Source: Funneliformis mosseae
Lineage: Eukaryota > Glomeromycota > Glomeromycetes > Glomerales > Glomeraceae
DNA: 38,574 nucleotides
Reading direction: 5' to 3'
NCBI GenBank assembly: GCA_910592005.1
Contig: CAJVPP010000246.1
Coordinates: 1 to 38,574, forward strand
Part shown: piece by piece, positions 11,891 to 24,154 of the stretch
Numbering within the stretch: the stretch's first letter is position 1
How the letters are laid out: each line of letters opens with the position of its first letter
The notes under the pieces: model-generated
Seen by the model: only the letters and a program-made list of their open reading frames with translations
Databases searched by the model: none
What the model was told of the DNA's origin: nothing
Position numbers and translations under genes: made by a program

Positions 11891-12122
11891 AGCAAGTAAC
11901 CGCTTAGCATTTTCTATTTAATAATATTTTATGGTTTTCTCGTTTAGGCATGTTTTTTTGAAAATTTTTAAAAAAAAGCCTTTGAAGTACTTTTTTCTGC
12001 ATAAAGTCAATTTATGTATTTTAATGAAAATTCTTAAAAAATTTGTATTATACGAGATAAATCTAAAAATAACCTTATCATTAAAATATGAGAAAAAAAA
12101 TATTCACACCGTTACATAGTCA

Positions 12123-12276
12123 TTAATCACATTTTTCATGCAATCTAGTTTAAATTATTTAATTTATGTAATTTAACAATAAAGATAAATTGGTGAAGTG
12201 GTAATAACGCTTGTATTCAAGTACTGTTTTATCAAATCTCAAATTTTTTTTATTATTCATTCATCTCAGGTGATCT
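12123..12276 (+). mobile_element. SINE-like unit with tRNA-like head, copy 1
   Basis: Shares with the next copy the blocks caatctagtttaaattattt, taaagat(a/g)aattggt and attattcattcat..cag(g/a)tgatct. The segment tggtgaagtgg (12191-12201) fits a pol III A box and attcaagtact (12216-12226) a decayed B box. The two are closer together than in a normal tRNA because the anticodon arm region is shortened in this copy. Confidence 0.5.
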
Positions 12277-12340
12277 AAAATTATGTATAACCAGTAGTAA
12301 ATCTGGCTACCATTTTTTACGGGTAATGCTATGTTTATTA

Positions 12341-12512
12341 ATTAATCATATTTTATGCAATCTAGTTTAAATTATTTAATTTTTTATGTAATTTAACATT
12401 AAAGATGAATTGGTATAGTGATAATGATGCTTGTCACATATGCCTTATGTTCAAGTACTGTCTACCAAATATCAATTTTTTTTTTATTATTCATTCATTC
12501 CAGATGATCTGA
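12341..12512 (+). mobile_element. SINE-like unit with tRNA-like head, copy 2
   Basis: A better preserved copy, offset 217 bp from copy 1. The A-box-like tggtatagtga (12411-12421) closely resembles the D-arm of Asp/Gly-type tRNAs. It is followed by an anticodon-loop-like ttgtcac (GTC at 12433-12435) and a B-box-like gttcaagtac (12449-12458). The A-to-B spacing is normal for a tRNA. It cannot fold as an intact tRNA, since the acceptor and T stems are not complementary, so a tRNA-derived SINE relic is the better reading. Confidence 0.55.
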
Positions 12513-12585
12513 CAATTTCTTAAAAGTTCTACCTAAGATTGCTAGATGAAACCTAGAGGTTTTGCAAGTTGTCTAAATGGAAAAA

Positions 12586-12776
12586 GGTAAAATTTAGCAA
12601 AATTATATTAAAACGTGATTTAAAAAATCTGCGAAATTCTGGAAAAGGTAAAACTATATCAAAGCTTATAAAAATGCGAAACTATATCAAAACCTTAGTA
12701 AAAAATTAGCGAAACTATAGTTTAGTCGTTTTGCCAAATCCAAAATGAGTTTAGACAAGCAACCTTAGTTCTACCT
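12586..12776. repeat. dispersed repeat, less-decayed copy
   Basis: Contains the recurring internal phrase gcgaaactata / caaaaccttagtaaaaaattagc. A clearly related, more AT-rich copy lies at about 26650-26820. Most differences between the two are C-to-T or G-to-A in the right-hand copy. Confidence 0.7.
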
Positions 12777-12779
12777 TTT

Positions 12780-14640
12780 TTTTACAACAAAGATTTTTTA
12801 TAAACTCAACATGGCTTTTCAATTTTAGAATTTTGATATTTTAGAGGCGAGTTTATAAAAAAAAGGTCCAACATGCCGAGTCTCCTTCAAATAACTCACC
12901 ACTAACTAAACATAGTAGAATCCAGTAAAAAGATCATACTTATTATAAGTACACTTATTGGAAGTATGAAAAGAAGGAATGGTCTTTTCGTGTACTTATC
13001 GCAACAAGTTTTAACGTAAATAAATGCAAGTTTTGAAAGTTCTGCCTTAGACAATAAAATTATTATATCTTTACCTATTGAAGAACTAACATGGTCGCGG
13101 TTATAACATAAAGTATGAGTAATTAATATATATATTTTTTTTAGACATTACATTTATACTAATTTCGCTCATTCTGACACCTATTTGAAAATACTTTAGC
13201 TCATTACCCAAAACCATTAATGAATTTCAACACCATCAACATTGTTGTCATCATTTCCAAATTGTTTATTGGAATTTCTCGTATTAACGTTGTACAACGT
13301 CCAAATATGGCTCAATGATTCAATTATCAAAGAGGATTCTTCTATAATATCATTTTTTAGAAGTTAATCCAACCTAAAGATACATGTATTTCAATGACAC
13401 TGTGTAATCTAGTTCATTAATCGTTAAAATCGAAGACAACTCTGCAAAGTAATTAATGCGCGCAATAAATAGAACCATGATACATTCAGCTTGGAATATT
13501 AATTGATTCTTCTCTGGGAAGACAACTGGTAGTCAAAAGTAAGTAAATTTCAGACATAAATGTATTTAATGCATTTTTTTGAAGTGGCTCATTAACATAC
13601 TTCACGAATTTCAAGAGCAAGTTAAAGAAAGATAGCAGCGAAATTTAGAGATGGTATCTTTTTTAGGTTTCTCTGTCTTTTTTGTAGGTAATTTATGCAC
13701 CTATATTAAATCAACCTTCAAACTATTAATAAATTTTCAATTATTGATAATGCTACTTCACATGATGATCAAAATTCTAAGGCTCTTCTGACAAACCAAC
13801 GGAGGTACATTAGCAATATTTATTAATTTTAATTTTAATTTTAATTGTAATTTTCTTTTTTTTCTTCTTTTTTGATTTAATTGTATGATTATATACTCCA
13901 GGTAAATAAAGAGTACAGCAACACACCAAACTATTCGTACCTTTGTTTAAAGATTGCCAGGTGTCAACCACGAATTAGGTTTTAGAGACGGAAGTTTTGC
14001 GAAAGTGTATTTAATATTGATGAGCGAGTAGTATTTTTTATGTGGCTCATAATTTTATTATTTATTTGATGTGATAAGTATACGTGGGTATTTTTTGTTA
14101 ATTAGGACCAACAAAAGATTTAATAGAAATATCAAGTGAGTTTTAATAAAGATCAAAATTTTATGATTTCTTTTAACCCGATCTTTCGATTCATTGTGTT
14201 ATGTCCGGTTTTTGTACTAGACAAATATTTTATCCGGACTTTTAGCGCGCTTCATTTACAGAAATTACACAAAATGTGATCATATGTTTATATCTTTTAA
14301 AATATTTTATTATTCAATCAGCCTATCCCATTATTCATTATTATATTATTTGACAATGTATTTAGCCGTAATAAAAGTAAAATTAAAGGATCGAGATAAG
14401 TATTGAAAACTTACAATAAACAAATTTCGAAATTCACTTTTAAATTTCTTCATGTCTTCACAAAAATGAATTTTGTTAGCAAGTCATCTATTTTATATAT
14501 AAAAAGAAAAAAATGTTCGTGGTACTAATGCATTAATTAGATCACTGAATGAACTATTAACTCAAATTGCATTATAATTAATTCAGCAATCAGAAACAAA
14601 CTCTTTATGGGCATCAGGTACAATTTTTTGAATTATCTAA
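12780..14640. other. intergenic with weak coding-like relics
   Basis: No intact gene. Composition is moderately AT-rich. A short plus-strand stretch at about 13972-14029 reads ELGFRDGSFAKVY, which resembles a kinase glycine loop but is followed at once by a stop and no further kinase motif. A minus-strand stretch near 13220-13355 is open for about 45 codons without recognisable features. Confidence 0.4.
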
Positions 14641-14798
14641 ACATGGTTACCTTCCATTAAAAGATTGGACTCGGTCATCTAAATGATAGCTCCATGCAAT
14701 GTAGCATATGAAATCCCTGTCCTTCTCATTAAGATATTGATTTAAGAAGTAATGCATTTACATTGTTCTAAAAAAAGCTCCGGTTGAATAAACAACAT

Positions 14799-14967
14799 CT
14801 ATAAAGATTGAATCGGCTTAGTTAGATCCATTCCACCCGATCCGTCAATAATAAATCCCTTCGATGATGAGAATAATTCCCTGAAATATCCATAGTTATG
14901 AACAGTAATAACGGAGGAATGTTCTGATCTATTAACTATCATTTTAGCGAATTCACTTGATAAAATT
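14799..14967 (-). pseudogene. short coding-like relic, family not recognised
   Basis: About 55 open codons with protein-like composition (contains MIVNRSEHSSVITVHNYG and FIIDGSGGMDLTKP), flanked by in-frame stops. Upstream sequence to about 15080 continues to look like decayed coding DNA on the same strand. No splice sites or motifs allow a family call. Confidence 0.25.
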
Positions 14968-15079
14968 CATTGCAAGATAACTTGTTGGTAGTAGAATTTA
15001 GATAAATTCCTTGCCGAAATTCTAAATATGGCTTATCTTTGATCGTATTTCACATTAACGCTAATGATAGGCGAACGAC

Positions 15080-16102
15080 GATCCATGTTTGTTGTGATTA
15101 CCCAAAGTAATCAAACTTATATTCTTGAACTATAACTAACTGCAGGGTTTTCAGAAGAAATTCAAGCTTTTGAACTCTTCTCGTAAGGTTTAGTTCTCCA
15201 AAAAATATTTGTCGTACATTTGAATTTACCATAAATTTAATTCAAATATTCAATTCACTAGGAAATGTTAAGGAAAATTTTTGAAGCGCAACTCGTCATT
15301 GTAGGAGGTAAGGTAGAGTAAATCTTAACAAGGAATTTAACAGAATTTAAGTTAATTTGCTAAATTTTCTATTTCTGCCTCTGCAATACTCATAACGGAT
15401 CGGAATGGAAATTTTATTCAAACTGTAAATAAGAGAGATGATTTTTGTCAACGATTTTTTTTTTAATAGATTCAAAATAATAAATTTATTTAATGAACTT
15501 ACAAAGAGAACCATTTTATCAACCAAAAACGCAAACCTGTCAAAAAAAATGAATATGTAAATAAAAAAAGTTTATAACAGAATAATTTTATTATTTCCTT
15601 TGCGAGAAACTTTAATGATGTCGCATATTTATATTCTGTCGATGTTTCAGGTGTTTTAAAGTAATGATAACTGGAATCTGATTTTCTGACTCATCATTTA
15701 CTTCGAGCAAGGACCAATAAGAATACGACTGATACTATACAGTACGTCATAAAGTTTAAAAGTCGGATTTTCTCCCAAAATGTTTGTCATGTTTCACTCA
15801 GTAGTCATTTATCAGGCATATAATATTTAATTATTTAATAACGACTTCAATAATAGATGATTCAAACCCTTAATACTAAATTGTTGAATGTAATGCTATT
15901 TTAATTATTTTCTTAAAGTGTTATTAATTAATTAAAAAAAAAAAATTAAAAGAAGTCATTTTTACAAATAAAAAAATATATATATGTCCTATAATTTTAT
16001 TAAATAATTTATTAAATTAAATATAATGGAAAATTTGCCCGGCATTTATCAAGCAACGGAATCATTGAAGTACCGTACGTCAGAGTGGAATAGTTTCGGG
16101 TT
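15080..16102. other. spacer downstream of channel gene
   Basis: No gene seen. AT-rich with poly-A and poly-T runs near 15455-15470 and 15934-15950. The part near 16000-16100 is presumably the 3' flank of the channel gene. Confidence 0.5.
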
Positions 16103-18221
16103 CTATGGCTTTGATAATTGATTCTCTAACTTATCCAGACAATCCTGGATCTTCTTAGAAAGAGGAACATCCCATGTCTGGTCCTTTTTCGCCTCGAGTT
16201 TGGTGTTCCAATCTTCAACTTCTTTAGTGAATGCCTCGTAAGTAATGGTGTAAGGGAAATATTCTCTGTCATTGTAATCAAGCAATGTAATGTGTCAGGT
16301 TAGCTTTAACCGGTGGTCATGGTCATCGAATTAACTTATAACCAGGATCAAGTGAAGCCATTGAACATACTCATTTTGACGCTCTGATGGCAACAACATT
16401 AAGAGCTCCATGTAACTAATTATATGTGCTCTCATCATGGTCCATCTAGCATAAGAAAGTTCATGCACATCTTGATAAACATTATTTACAAGTGCAACTT
16501 TTAAGGAAAGAAGATGTTAGAAAGGAATCCGTTAAAAGGAAAAAAAAAAAAAGTTGTATTTTGGACGTCATACTTAGAATATTCATGATTACGATGTTTG
16601 CAAAGAATGAATAGACGATCTTCATTATATCCACAAAATGATTATTTTCCCAAGGTTCAAAAAAATCATAAGAAGCTAAAAGCCCGGACCAAAAATTTTT
16701 AAGTGATTGATCAAATCCCTTAAATGTACTTTCACCACCATTAGTTGGTGGGGTAAATGAGAAATACACTATTGCTGCATGTGCGCAAGCGAATAAAATC
16801 AAAGCTAAAAAGAAAAGCAGCATCAAAATCCTCCTGCAAATCTGCATGACGACTTTGTTATTGATAAAGAGGTTGTTAATGGATTCGTCCAACTTTGGAT
16901 AATCATACTTTCTGAATGTTTCTCACCGATTAGCATTACTCCGATACTCTGGAAGAGACACAATAATGAAATGAAACCCAACCATAAGAGAAGGATTGAG
17001 CAGAATCGAAGAATAGAGTATGCGGGATCTTCATGTTCCAAGAGGCTGTAAACCTCTATAAGCCCAGTAAAAAAAGGAAGGAAACATATCAAGAATGCAA
17101 AGTAGGCTGTAGGAGATAAAAGATATTTGAAGATGGTACCATTCGCCACAAATATCAAAACAAGCCGGATCAGATTGAGAGTTAGAAAAATTGACCCAAA
17201 TGTCATGCTAGTTTTCATTATTCGCATATCTTTGGTACCAATCGCCAACGTAAAAAGGCCAAAGTTAATGAGATAGATCGAAAAAGTCACAATAAAACGC
17301 GACCTCGCAAAGGCATGCCATTTGAACTTTACAATTGCTTGGAAAGGTGGAGACGAAAATAATTCGAAGCTAGTTGTGGAATCTTGAAGGAATTCGATTG
17401 GATGATGTAGGGTGAGCCTTACAAATGGACTTTGGCTACAAGGAAACAAGACTTCGAAGATACCAGAACGCTTCGGGTAGGTGCATAGACCGGGTAGTGG
17501 TACATAGCATAATGTAGCAGAATGCCGAGCGATTTTTTCAAACCTTATTTGTAACATAGACCGTAATTAGTTCGAAATCTCATGATCAGATATAAGAAGA
17601 AGGCATATACAACCTGTCAAATGGGGACAATATTTGTTTAGGTTGATATTTTGGATCTTGTTCTTTCTCGAGATCCGAAAACCTGTAATAATCAAACTTA
17701 TAGCCCCACAGGGGTTCATAAGTTGACGGGTACTTTTGTCTTTTTGAATGTTCTAACGGAAACCTAACGTAGGTGAGTTGCTTCCTAAGATAGATTATTG
17801 GGTTCTTGTAGGAATCGGAAATGAGGCATGGAAGTAAAGCAGTGACCACATACATGGTTTCGAGTTTATTTTCTTTGCACCTCATAACACAATGATTGAA
17901 AAATTCTCCTACTAGCCTATCGTGCTCATCATTTTTTTCTTTGGTCAACTCCTCGAGCAGCTCATTAATAATATTCCCATCAAGCTTATTTAACGGATCA
18001 TTTTTAAATTTAAAGATGTCTTTATCTGTAGAAATATCTATAGACATGCTCATGTTGCTAAGGTTAGAGTTAAAGAACTTATTCAAGAAGTTATGTACAA
18101 ATTTACCTAGGAGAGTCGTTCTACAGGAAATGGCCGAAAAAAGACTATGTCCGGTCAAGATGTTTTGATCGAAAAATTTGATTGCGGCAGCATTATAATT
18201 CGGGTAGGATTCTTTTAAAAA
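16103..18221 (-). CDS. TRP-like ion-channel domain protein, 5' truncated
   Basis: Five exons: 18221-17614 (open at the 5' end), 17543-16927, 16852-16574, 16497-16371 and 16265-16103. All junctions are GT-AG and keep frame; introns are 70, 74, 76 and 105 nt. The joined reading is about 597 residues. A short cytosolic part (TGHSLFSAIS, VTALLPCLISDSYKNP, PSTYEPLWGY) is followed by several hydrophobic segments (FIVTFSIYLINFGLFTLAIG, TFGSIFLTLNLIRLVLIFV, YFAFLICFLPFFTGLI, a long SILLLWLGFISLL...VMLIVV stretch and LMLLFFLALILFAC). A pore-loop-like region (FKGFDQSLKNFWSGLL) precedes a last helix MNILIALVNNVYQDV and a cytosolic tail. The layout fits a six-helix cation channel of the fungal type that normally has a large N-terminal propeller or repeat domain. 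That domain and a start codon are absent here: the frame closes at 18224 next to a GC-rich element. The first Met is at 18053. The gene may be a truncated paralogue. Confidence 0.82.
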
Positions 18222-18320
18222 TTATCCGCGGGGGGAGGGGCTATCCTCCCGCTTTAAAAAGCGTAACGACCTTAGATTTGCTACGCCAACGGGACTTGCG
18301 CCACAATCGCAAAGGTTAAT
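18221..18320. mobile_element. GC-rich hairpin element at the broken 5' end of the channel gene
   Basis: A sharp island of GC-rich sequence. It has a G-run hairpin arm (ccgcggggggagg) opposite cctcccgc, then gcgtaacgacc and ggacttgcgccac. It sits in DNA otherwise dominated by A and T, and homology to the channel family ends at its edge. It looks like an inserted or rearranged repeat end. The family is not identified. Confidence 0.4.
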
Positions 18321-20113
18321 TTAAAATTTGATTGGATAAATTTAATAATTATAATAATTTTGGGATAAGAATATCAAAATTAAATAACTTTATTGTAGTT
18401 CTGTGAGTGAACCGTAGTAATTGACGCATCTGAAGATGATATGAACAACGTCAATTGCAAAGTAATGAAATCTGTAAAAGTTTCTAATTTTGTTCTTATA
18501 ATTTACATTTTTTTCTTGAAGTGCCTTTCTGTTGGGAATAACATTTACATTGAATTTAAAATCAAATGATAAATGATTAAGATGGCAAAAGTCGAAAATT
18601 TCGAAATTAAATTTCGTTTTAACAAAATTTAACAGGTAATATTGTATCGTTAATTAATCTTACGTGTAAATAATTTAAAGTGCATATTTTCGGGTAACAT
18701 TGAACTTTTTCAAATTCAACAATTTTACAAAAAAAAAAAAAAAAAAAAAAAAAATTTTTTTCTACTTGATTTGTAAAATTTCTCTCTTATTTAAATTTTT
18801 ATATTTTCAGTCTTTACATACTAATAAAAATTGTCTTTTTTAGCTGAATTATAATATTTAAATCAAGAAGATAGCATTTAATTTTGCGGCATTTATTTAT
18901 TAAATTTAATAACAACTCTATAACATTCTTAAAAAAAGAAAGAAAAATAAAATAAATATCTGAAATTTAATGCTATTTTCTTACTTTTCGGTTTTTTTAG
19001 CTACGTAATGTAGGATTTTATTTTTTTTTTTAATTTAAAATATTTTTTTTTTTTTTTTTTTTTTTTTGATATATACATATTTTTTTTTCTTCGATCTATT
19101 CTTTTTGTTTATTTTACTTTATTTATTTTTTTATATTTGAAATCAATTTCGATATCCGAAATTATTTTAAATATTTGAAATGAAATTTGTATTTCAAACG
19201 GAAACCCTAACTGAGTTGACCATATTTTCACGTCTAACCAATCCTATGACATTTTTTTTTCTAGCTCTTTTTTTTTTTTGTGCGTAGCCTTGGTATTTTT
19301 CTAAAAACAAATTGCCAAAATATTGGAAAATAGAATGACCATCTTTAGTGTTAAGAGCTAGACCACATGCTGAAATTGTTCGATTTTTACTTTAAGAATG
19401 AACCGCTAATTTCAATAATTTATTGCTTTGATCGTGAGGGAAAAAGTCTTTTTAATTATGAAATGGTAAATGACCTTACCTATAAAATATTAAATTTTCT
19501 AAAATTCAATATGCCCCTTAATTAGTTTATCAAATATTAAAAAAATGTATTTAATATATTTATTATTAAATGTTAGCAGAAGGTTTTTAATTGAGCAATT
19601 ATTATGTAAAAAAATTATTCAATAAAAAATAAAATTTATCGGCGCCTTTACACCGTTTATCTATTGATGCAGATCAGTAAATGTCAATTAGAAATAAAAA
19701 AATTAATGGCGGTGAGCGAAGTAAAGGAATAAAAGAAAGGGGGTTTTCGTTGTGTATATTCAAAGGAACATGAACTCTATGAACTTTGTCCAATTCTCAA
19801 AAAAATATCAATCGTATACATATAATATAAAATTTTAACAAGGACAATTTGGTCAGGCGACATTTATGGAAACATGACAAAGACAAACTGATAAAACTTA
19901 AAAACGACTGAAGCTTTTAACCGACTATGACCATACTTATTACATTCAAGATATCATTTGGAAAAAAAATCGAATGGACGTAAAAAGAACAAATAAATAT
20001 AATTTAACTCGTCATTACCTTCTCATAATATTGCAATAATTTTACATACATTTTGAAGTAAATTACAAACACATTTTATGATATTAGTAGCTGAAGAGGA
20101 AATTGGAAAATTT

Positions 20114-20158
<45 letters not shown>

Positions 20159-21415
20159 AAAACTTCATGAATTGGAAAAGGAACCCGTAATCACTTTCAT
20201 AAAAATTTAAAAAATAAATATCTTTTCTTCTTTTTAAATTGTCACATGAGTAAACTGTCCTTAAGTATTTATTCCTTTGAATATTTATGAGTTATAATGA
20301 TTGTTATTTCAAAATGGGGCGAATACCCTAATTTTTGAACGAGAAATCCCTCTCAAGATTTAATAAGACTTCGGTTATTAAAGACTGATAAAATGGATTT
20401 CTTGGTCAACGTAATGTTTTCGCCGAGAAATCAAGCTCCAAGAATAATATGTAATTCGTTGCTTGTATTATGTAGACACAAGTAATTTCGATTACATTGA
20501 TGTGTCGGCCGATGAAATGACTGTCGTCTAAAAATTACCTAATTAGTTGAAAAAGAATAAATAGTTTAGTTTAGATAAAAATAAAAAAAGCTTAACCACA
20601 GAATCTTGGGCTAACATTAGGTTTATTAAATTTAATCATATTATCCTTTTGAAAATATTTATCGACTAAAAAGACATTTTTAACAAAGTAACGAATCAAA
20701 AATATAATGTAAACGAAATCCTTGGTATGTAGATTTCTGACTTTATAAAGATTAAAAAAAAAAAGGTCGTCCGACGTTGAAGAGATGTCTCTTGGTCATA
20801 CTATGAAATAATGGTAAGAAACTTATAACTACGTTAACTACGTTTTCTGTATTTTACGAATTTTATTAAATTATTAAATTGCAAAATAGGGCTGACTTTT
20901 ACCAACTTCATTAAGATGATGATGTTGTTTATTCACAATTGTAAATTATATTTGCTGCATCACGAATAAATTAGATTTTATTTGAACGAACGTTGCATCC
21001 AGCCTCCTAATTTCCCAATGATTCAAGATCACAAACGGATAGAAAGCAATAATCTTAGTGAACGTAACCAAACAGTATTTTGAGTCCAAATATCTGGGTT
21101 GTTATTTCAAAAAAGTGATTAATAAAATCTTAGATGCAAATGAAAATCAGGAAGTAATTCATCAGATAAAAATAAATACCGGCATCCCGAAATAGGATAT
21201 ACGGAATCTAAAGGAAGATAATATATTTATTCTATTAAATATATATATCATCTCTTCTTTTTAAAAAATTCTTGTGTAAAAAAAAAAAAAAAATTTTTTA
21301 TAAATTCAACCTGTACAAAATTTTTATAAGTCTATATAATTACTTTATCCAACCAAGATTTTTTCCCGTATATAAATTAAATCCGTAAAGGTAACATACA
21401 TCTTCATTGATTCGC
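18321..21415. other. intergenic, AT-rich, no gene seen
   Basis: Holds several homopolymer tracts: 26 A at about 18729-18754 followed by T, T-rich runs at 19020-19070, and 10 T followed by 35 A at 20111-20155. The long A tract could mark the 3' end of an old retroposed insert, but no target duplication was identified. A short plus-strand stretch near 19700 is slightly GC-richer and carries no motif. Confidence 0.5.
20111..20155. repeat. T10-A35 homopolymer tract
   Basis: Ten T followed directly by 35 A. It is likely unstable in replication and sequencing, so its length may not be exact. Confidence 0.9.
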
Positions 21416-23110
21416 TTATATGAAATTTGTCGTGATGGAAAATACTTCAAATTCATCAGCTAGATAATTATCAATATCTAAAATTCTATGTTCATAAGAT
21501 TGCATACTTTTTTGACAAGAGACAATACGATCATTCACATTCAAATCTCCACCACCAAAATTCAACCCACCGCTTTGATGTTCGTAAATGGCAGCTACAG
21601 GTATACTGACTCTACTCAATTTAATTTTATGAAAATTTTCACCATCCCCCAAAGTGAATATAAAAGAATCACCGGTTTTCTTCCAGGTATTAAAATTACA
21701 TTGCCAACCGAAAGGATTATATCCACCAATGATTTTGCCAGAGGATTTTAATTTTATAATGGCAACGGAGGGACCACGATTATTACATTTATGACGAAAT
21801 TCCTTATTATAAAACCCATCACGACTCCCTCTATAAAGCAATTTAAAATTCAAATGAGATTCCTTGATCGTTACAAATGATTTTGTGTCTTTACGATAAA
21901 TCCAATTTGATAGAATTGCCGCATGTATAGGTTTAATTATATTTGAATCTATAGGGATATGACCTAACCTAGGGAATAGAGTGCACGTTTTCGGTTCTAC
22001 ACCATTCATATGATTCATATGATATGCCATAATATCTTCATATATCTTATGTGGAATTATAGATTTATAAGGACGTACTTTATCGAAAAAATCTCTCCAA
22101 GATATCTCTAAAAATCTAATTAATGGAATGAATTTACAAAGAGCTCGTTTTAAAAATTTGAAGTTCTTTTCATTCCACTTTGCCGTATAATTGTTTGTAT
22201 CTAAAGTTAATTCGTTGGAAAGGTTCTTTTCACGCAAAGGAAATGACGTTGCGGGTGATGTCATTACCGAAGAGGTTGAGCTGCTTTTCCGATGATGAAC
22301 ATGACGGTGTCGTTTCTGTTGATCTTGTTGATTTTCCGTTTCACTCTGTTCGCTCTGACTTTGATAATCATCATACTCCGATTCCAACAATTTGGATTGA
22401 TAATTTCCCCATTTGATTAAGTAATCCCAGACCAACACTTCTTCAACTTGTAAATCATCCCTACATAATAATTGATATAAGATGTCATTATCCAAAGTAG
22501 GAAAATTTTTCAAAGCGAAAAAAGGTATAGGATTTTCGCAAATTATTTCTAAACAATATAGTTGCAATTTCTTACAAGAGACAAGTTGAAATCCTGTTTG
22601 TAATACTTCTATCATATGTCGTTGTACCCAACTTGATTTTTTTTGTATTAAATAAGTTTGTGCGTATGTAATTAATTCTTCCAACAACAATTCATCCGCT
22701 GCTACCAATAAATCTAATATATCCTCCCCTATGACCCTCTCTAAATCCAATACGCCTGCATAAACATATCTTTTTGAGACGAAGAAAAAAAAAAGTCAAA
22801 AAAATAAATATATATATATATTTTTATCAAATTACGGCAGAGTAAATTTAAATTACCTTAAAATTATTTCGAAAACTGTAGGGGATATGTTTGGTTTCGT
22901 AAATATAATGATATCATTTTCTTTTTTAACCCAATCACTTGATAATGCAATTTTAAAATAAGGCGACCGAGTTCTTAAAATGTTTGAATGAGCTCGAAAT
23001 TCTTTGATATTTGGTTTCTCTCCTACTTGAATACTAACATTATAATCATCGGCTTCTTCAAGTAAAGCCAATAAATTTTTACTTAAGCCTGGAAAAAAAT
23101 CTGAAGGCAT
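21416..23110 (-). CDS. BTB-BACK-TLDc domain protein (copy 2)
   Basis: Two exons, 23110-22857 and 22769-21416, with an 87-nt intron (donor GTAATT, acceptor CAAAAAG), give 535 residues. The BTB domain is well preserved (DDYNVSIQVGEKPNIKEFR, LRTRSPYFKIAL, ILRYVYAGVLDLE). A BACK-like region follows (LEIICENPIPFF, VLVWDYLIKWG). A polar low-complexity insert of about 70 residues (roughly 211-281, Gln/Ser/Glu then His/Arg and Ser/Thr) is absent from copy 1. A TLDc domain runs from about 361 to the end (SNIIKPIHAAILSNWI, KIIGGYNPFGWQ, GDSFIFTLGDGEN). The intron lies at the same place and phase as in copy 1. The frame is open five codons further upstream, but the first ATG is at 23110 and matches the usual short N terminus. 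Expected role: a BTB adaptor carrying a TLDc module, possibly linked to ubiquitination or stress response; the partner is unknown. Confidence 0.92.
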
Positions 23111-24150
23111 ATCTTTATAACCCACCGAAAAAAAAAGTAAGTTTTTATTTGTTTATGTATAAAAAGTTTTTAAATACATTGTGGAATCGGAGAAAAAAAT
23201 CAATTTACCAAATATAATAAATGAAGTATGTGGCTGAGTGGGGTTTACATTGTCCCTCTATTTAGTATCGAGTTTTTATAGGCATTGGCGTATCAATTGT
23301 TTTGTCACACAAATTTTTTACTTTGCAGTTCTTTATTTCATTCATTTTGATAATTGATTAAAAATACACCTATTGTTCGATATACCTTTTTGAGAAATTC
23401 TAAATAGGAACGGAATTCCCCTTTTTGGTTTCTTCATTGATTTCAGCATTTTCACCCCGGAACTGCGGACCGTTTCAACTTTACTAAGCCAATTTTGGAC
23501 TTGATAATAATTTTATAATTAAATTATCTCTGCCAAACGTCGTCGGATGTAGAAATGTAATAAATATAATGAATCCAAGCATAGTAATATCAATACATAT
23601 TGCATTAATTCAAAACGTCAACTTAAACTACTTATGTCTAATTATGCGGAAATGTATTCGGATTATCATTTTAATTGAACATAAATCTCGTTATAGAAGT
23701 TTGTTTATTATTAGGTAACAATATATGGTTAAGGTAACAAATTTTTCATACGCCATTCACAAGTAATTTTCTTTTTTTTTTTTAACTTTTTCATTCTTCT
23801 TTTTTTTAGTTGATGTTACATTTTTATAATTACTTTGTCATTTCTAAAATGACAAAAAAAATTATTAACCAATCAAATCGATGTTTTCTTATAAAATAAT
23901 TTATTGTTTCTTATTCCATTGTATCTAATTTTTACATTTTTTGACTTTTTAGAAGCTTTAGTATTTTAAATAGAAGTCGTTAATAAAATCTCGAATATCT
24001 TTTTGTTCACATTGAATAATACAATTAAATAATTTATGATGACCATATCCCTCCATTTAAATCCATATATCCTGTTTTAATCATTTAAATGTTTCTTGAA
24101 CCTATTAATAAAAATAAGTTAAAAAAATATTTAATCAAATGCTATAAACC
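23111..24150. other. intergenic, upstream of BTB-TLDc gene 2
   Basis: No gene is seen. The proximal part presumably carries the promoter of BTB-TLDc copy 2. Composition is normal for this genome until about 24.1 kb. Confidence 0.5.
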
Positions 24151-24154
24151 AGGA

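Noticed and set aside
11931..12119. Plus-strand 62-codon frame
   Set aside because: Lys/Phe/Leu-rich composition expected from A/T runs; it lies between repeats with no homology.
12341..12512. An intact tRNA gene (Asp-like)
   Set aside because: A and B boxes and an anticodon-loop-like ttgtcac are present, but no acceptor or T-stem pairing can be drawn and the unit is duplicated with a shared tail, so a SINE-like relic fits better.
13972..14029. Kinase glycine loop (GSFAKVY) as the start of a second kinase gene
   Set aside because: A stop follows within a few codons, and no Lys, HxD or DFG motif was found downstream in any frame with plausible splicing.
17896..18168. Plus-strand 90-codon frame opposite the first channel exon
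   Set aside because: It is the antisense shadow of a well-supported coding exon and is Ser/Leu-rich as such shadows usually are.
21488..22416. Plus-strand frames inside BTB-TLDc copy 2
   Set aside because: They lie antisense to a gene with clear domain structure and show no motifs of their own.
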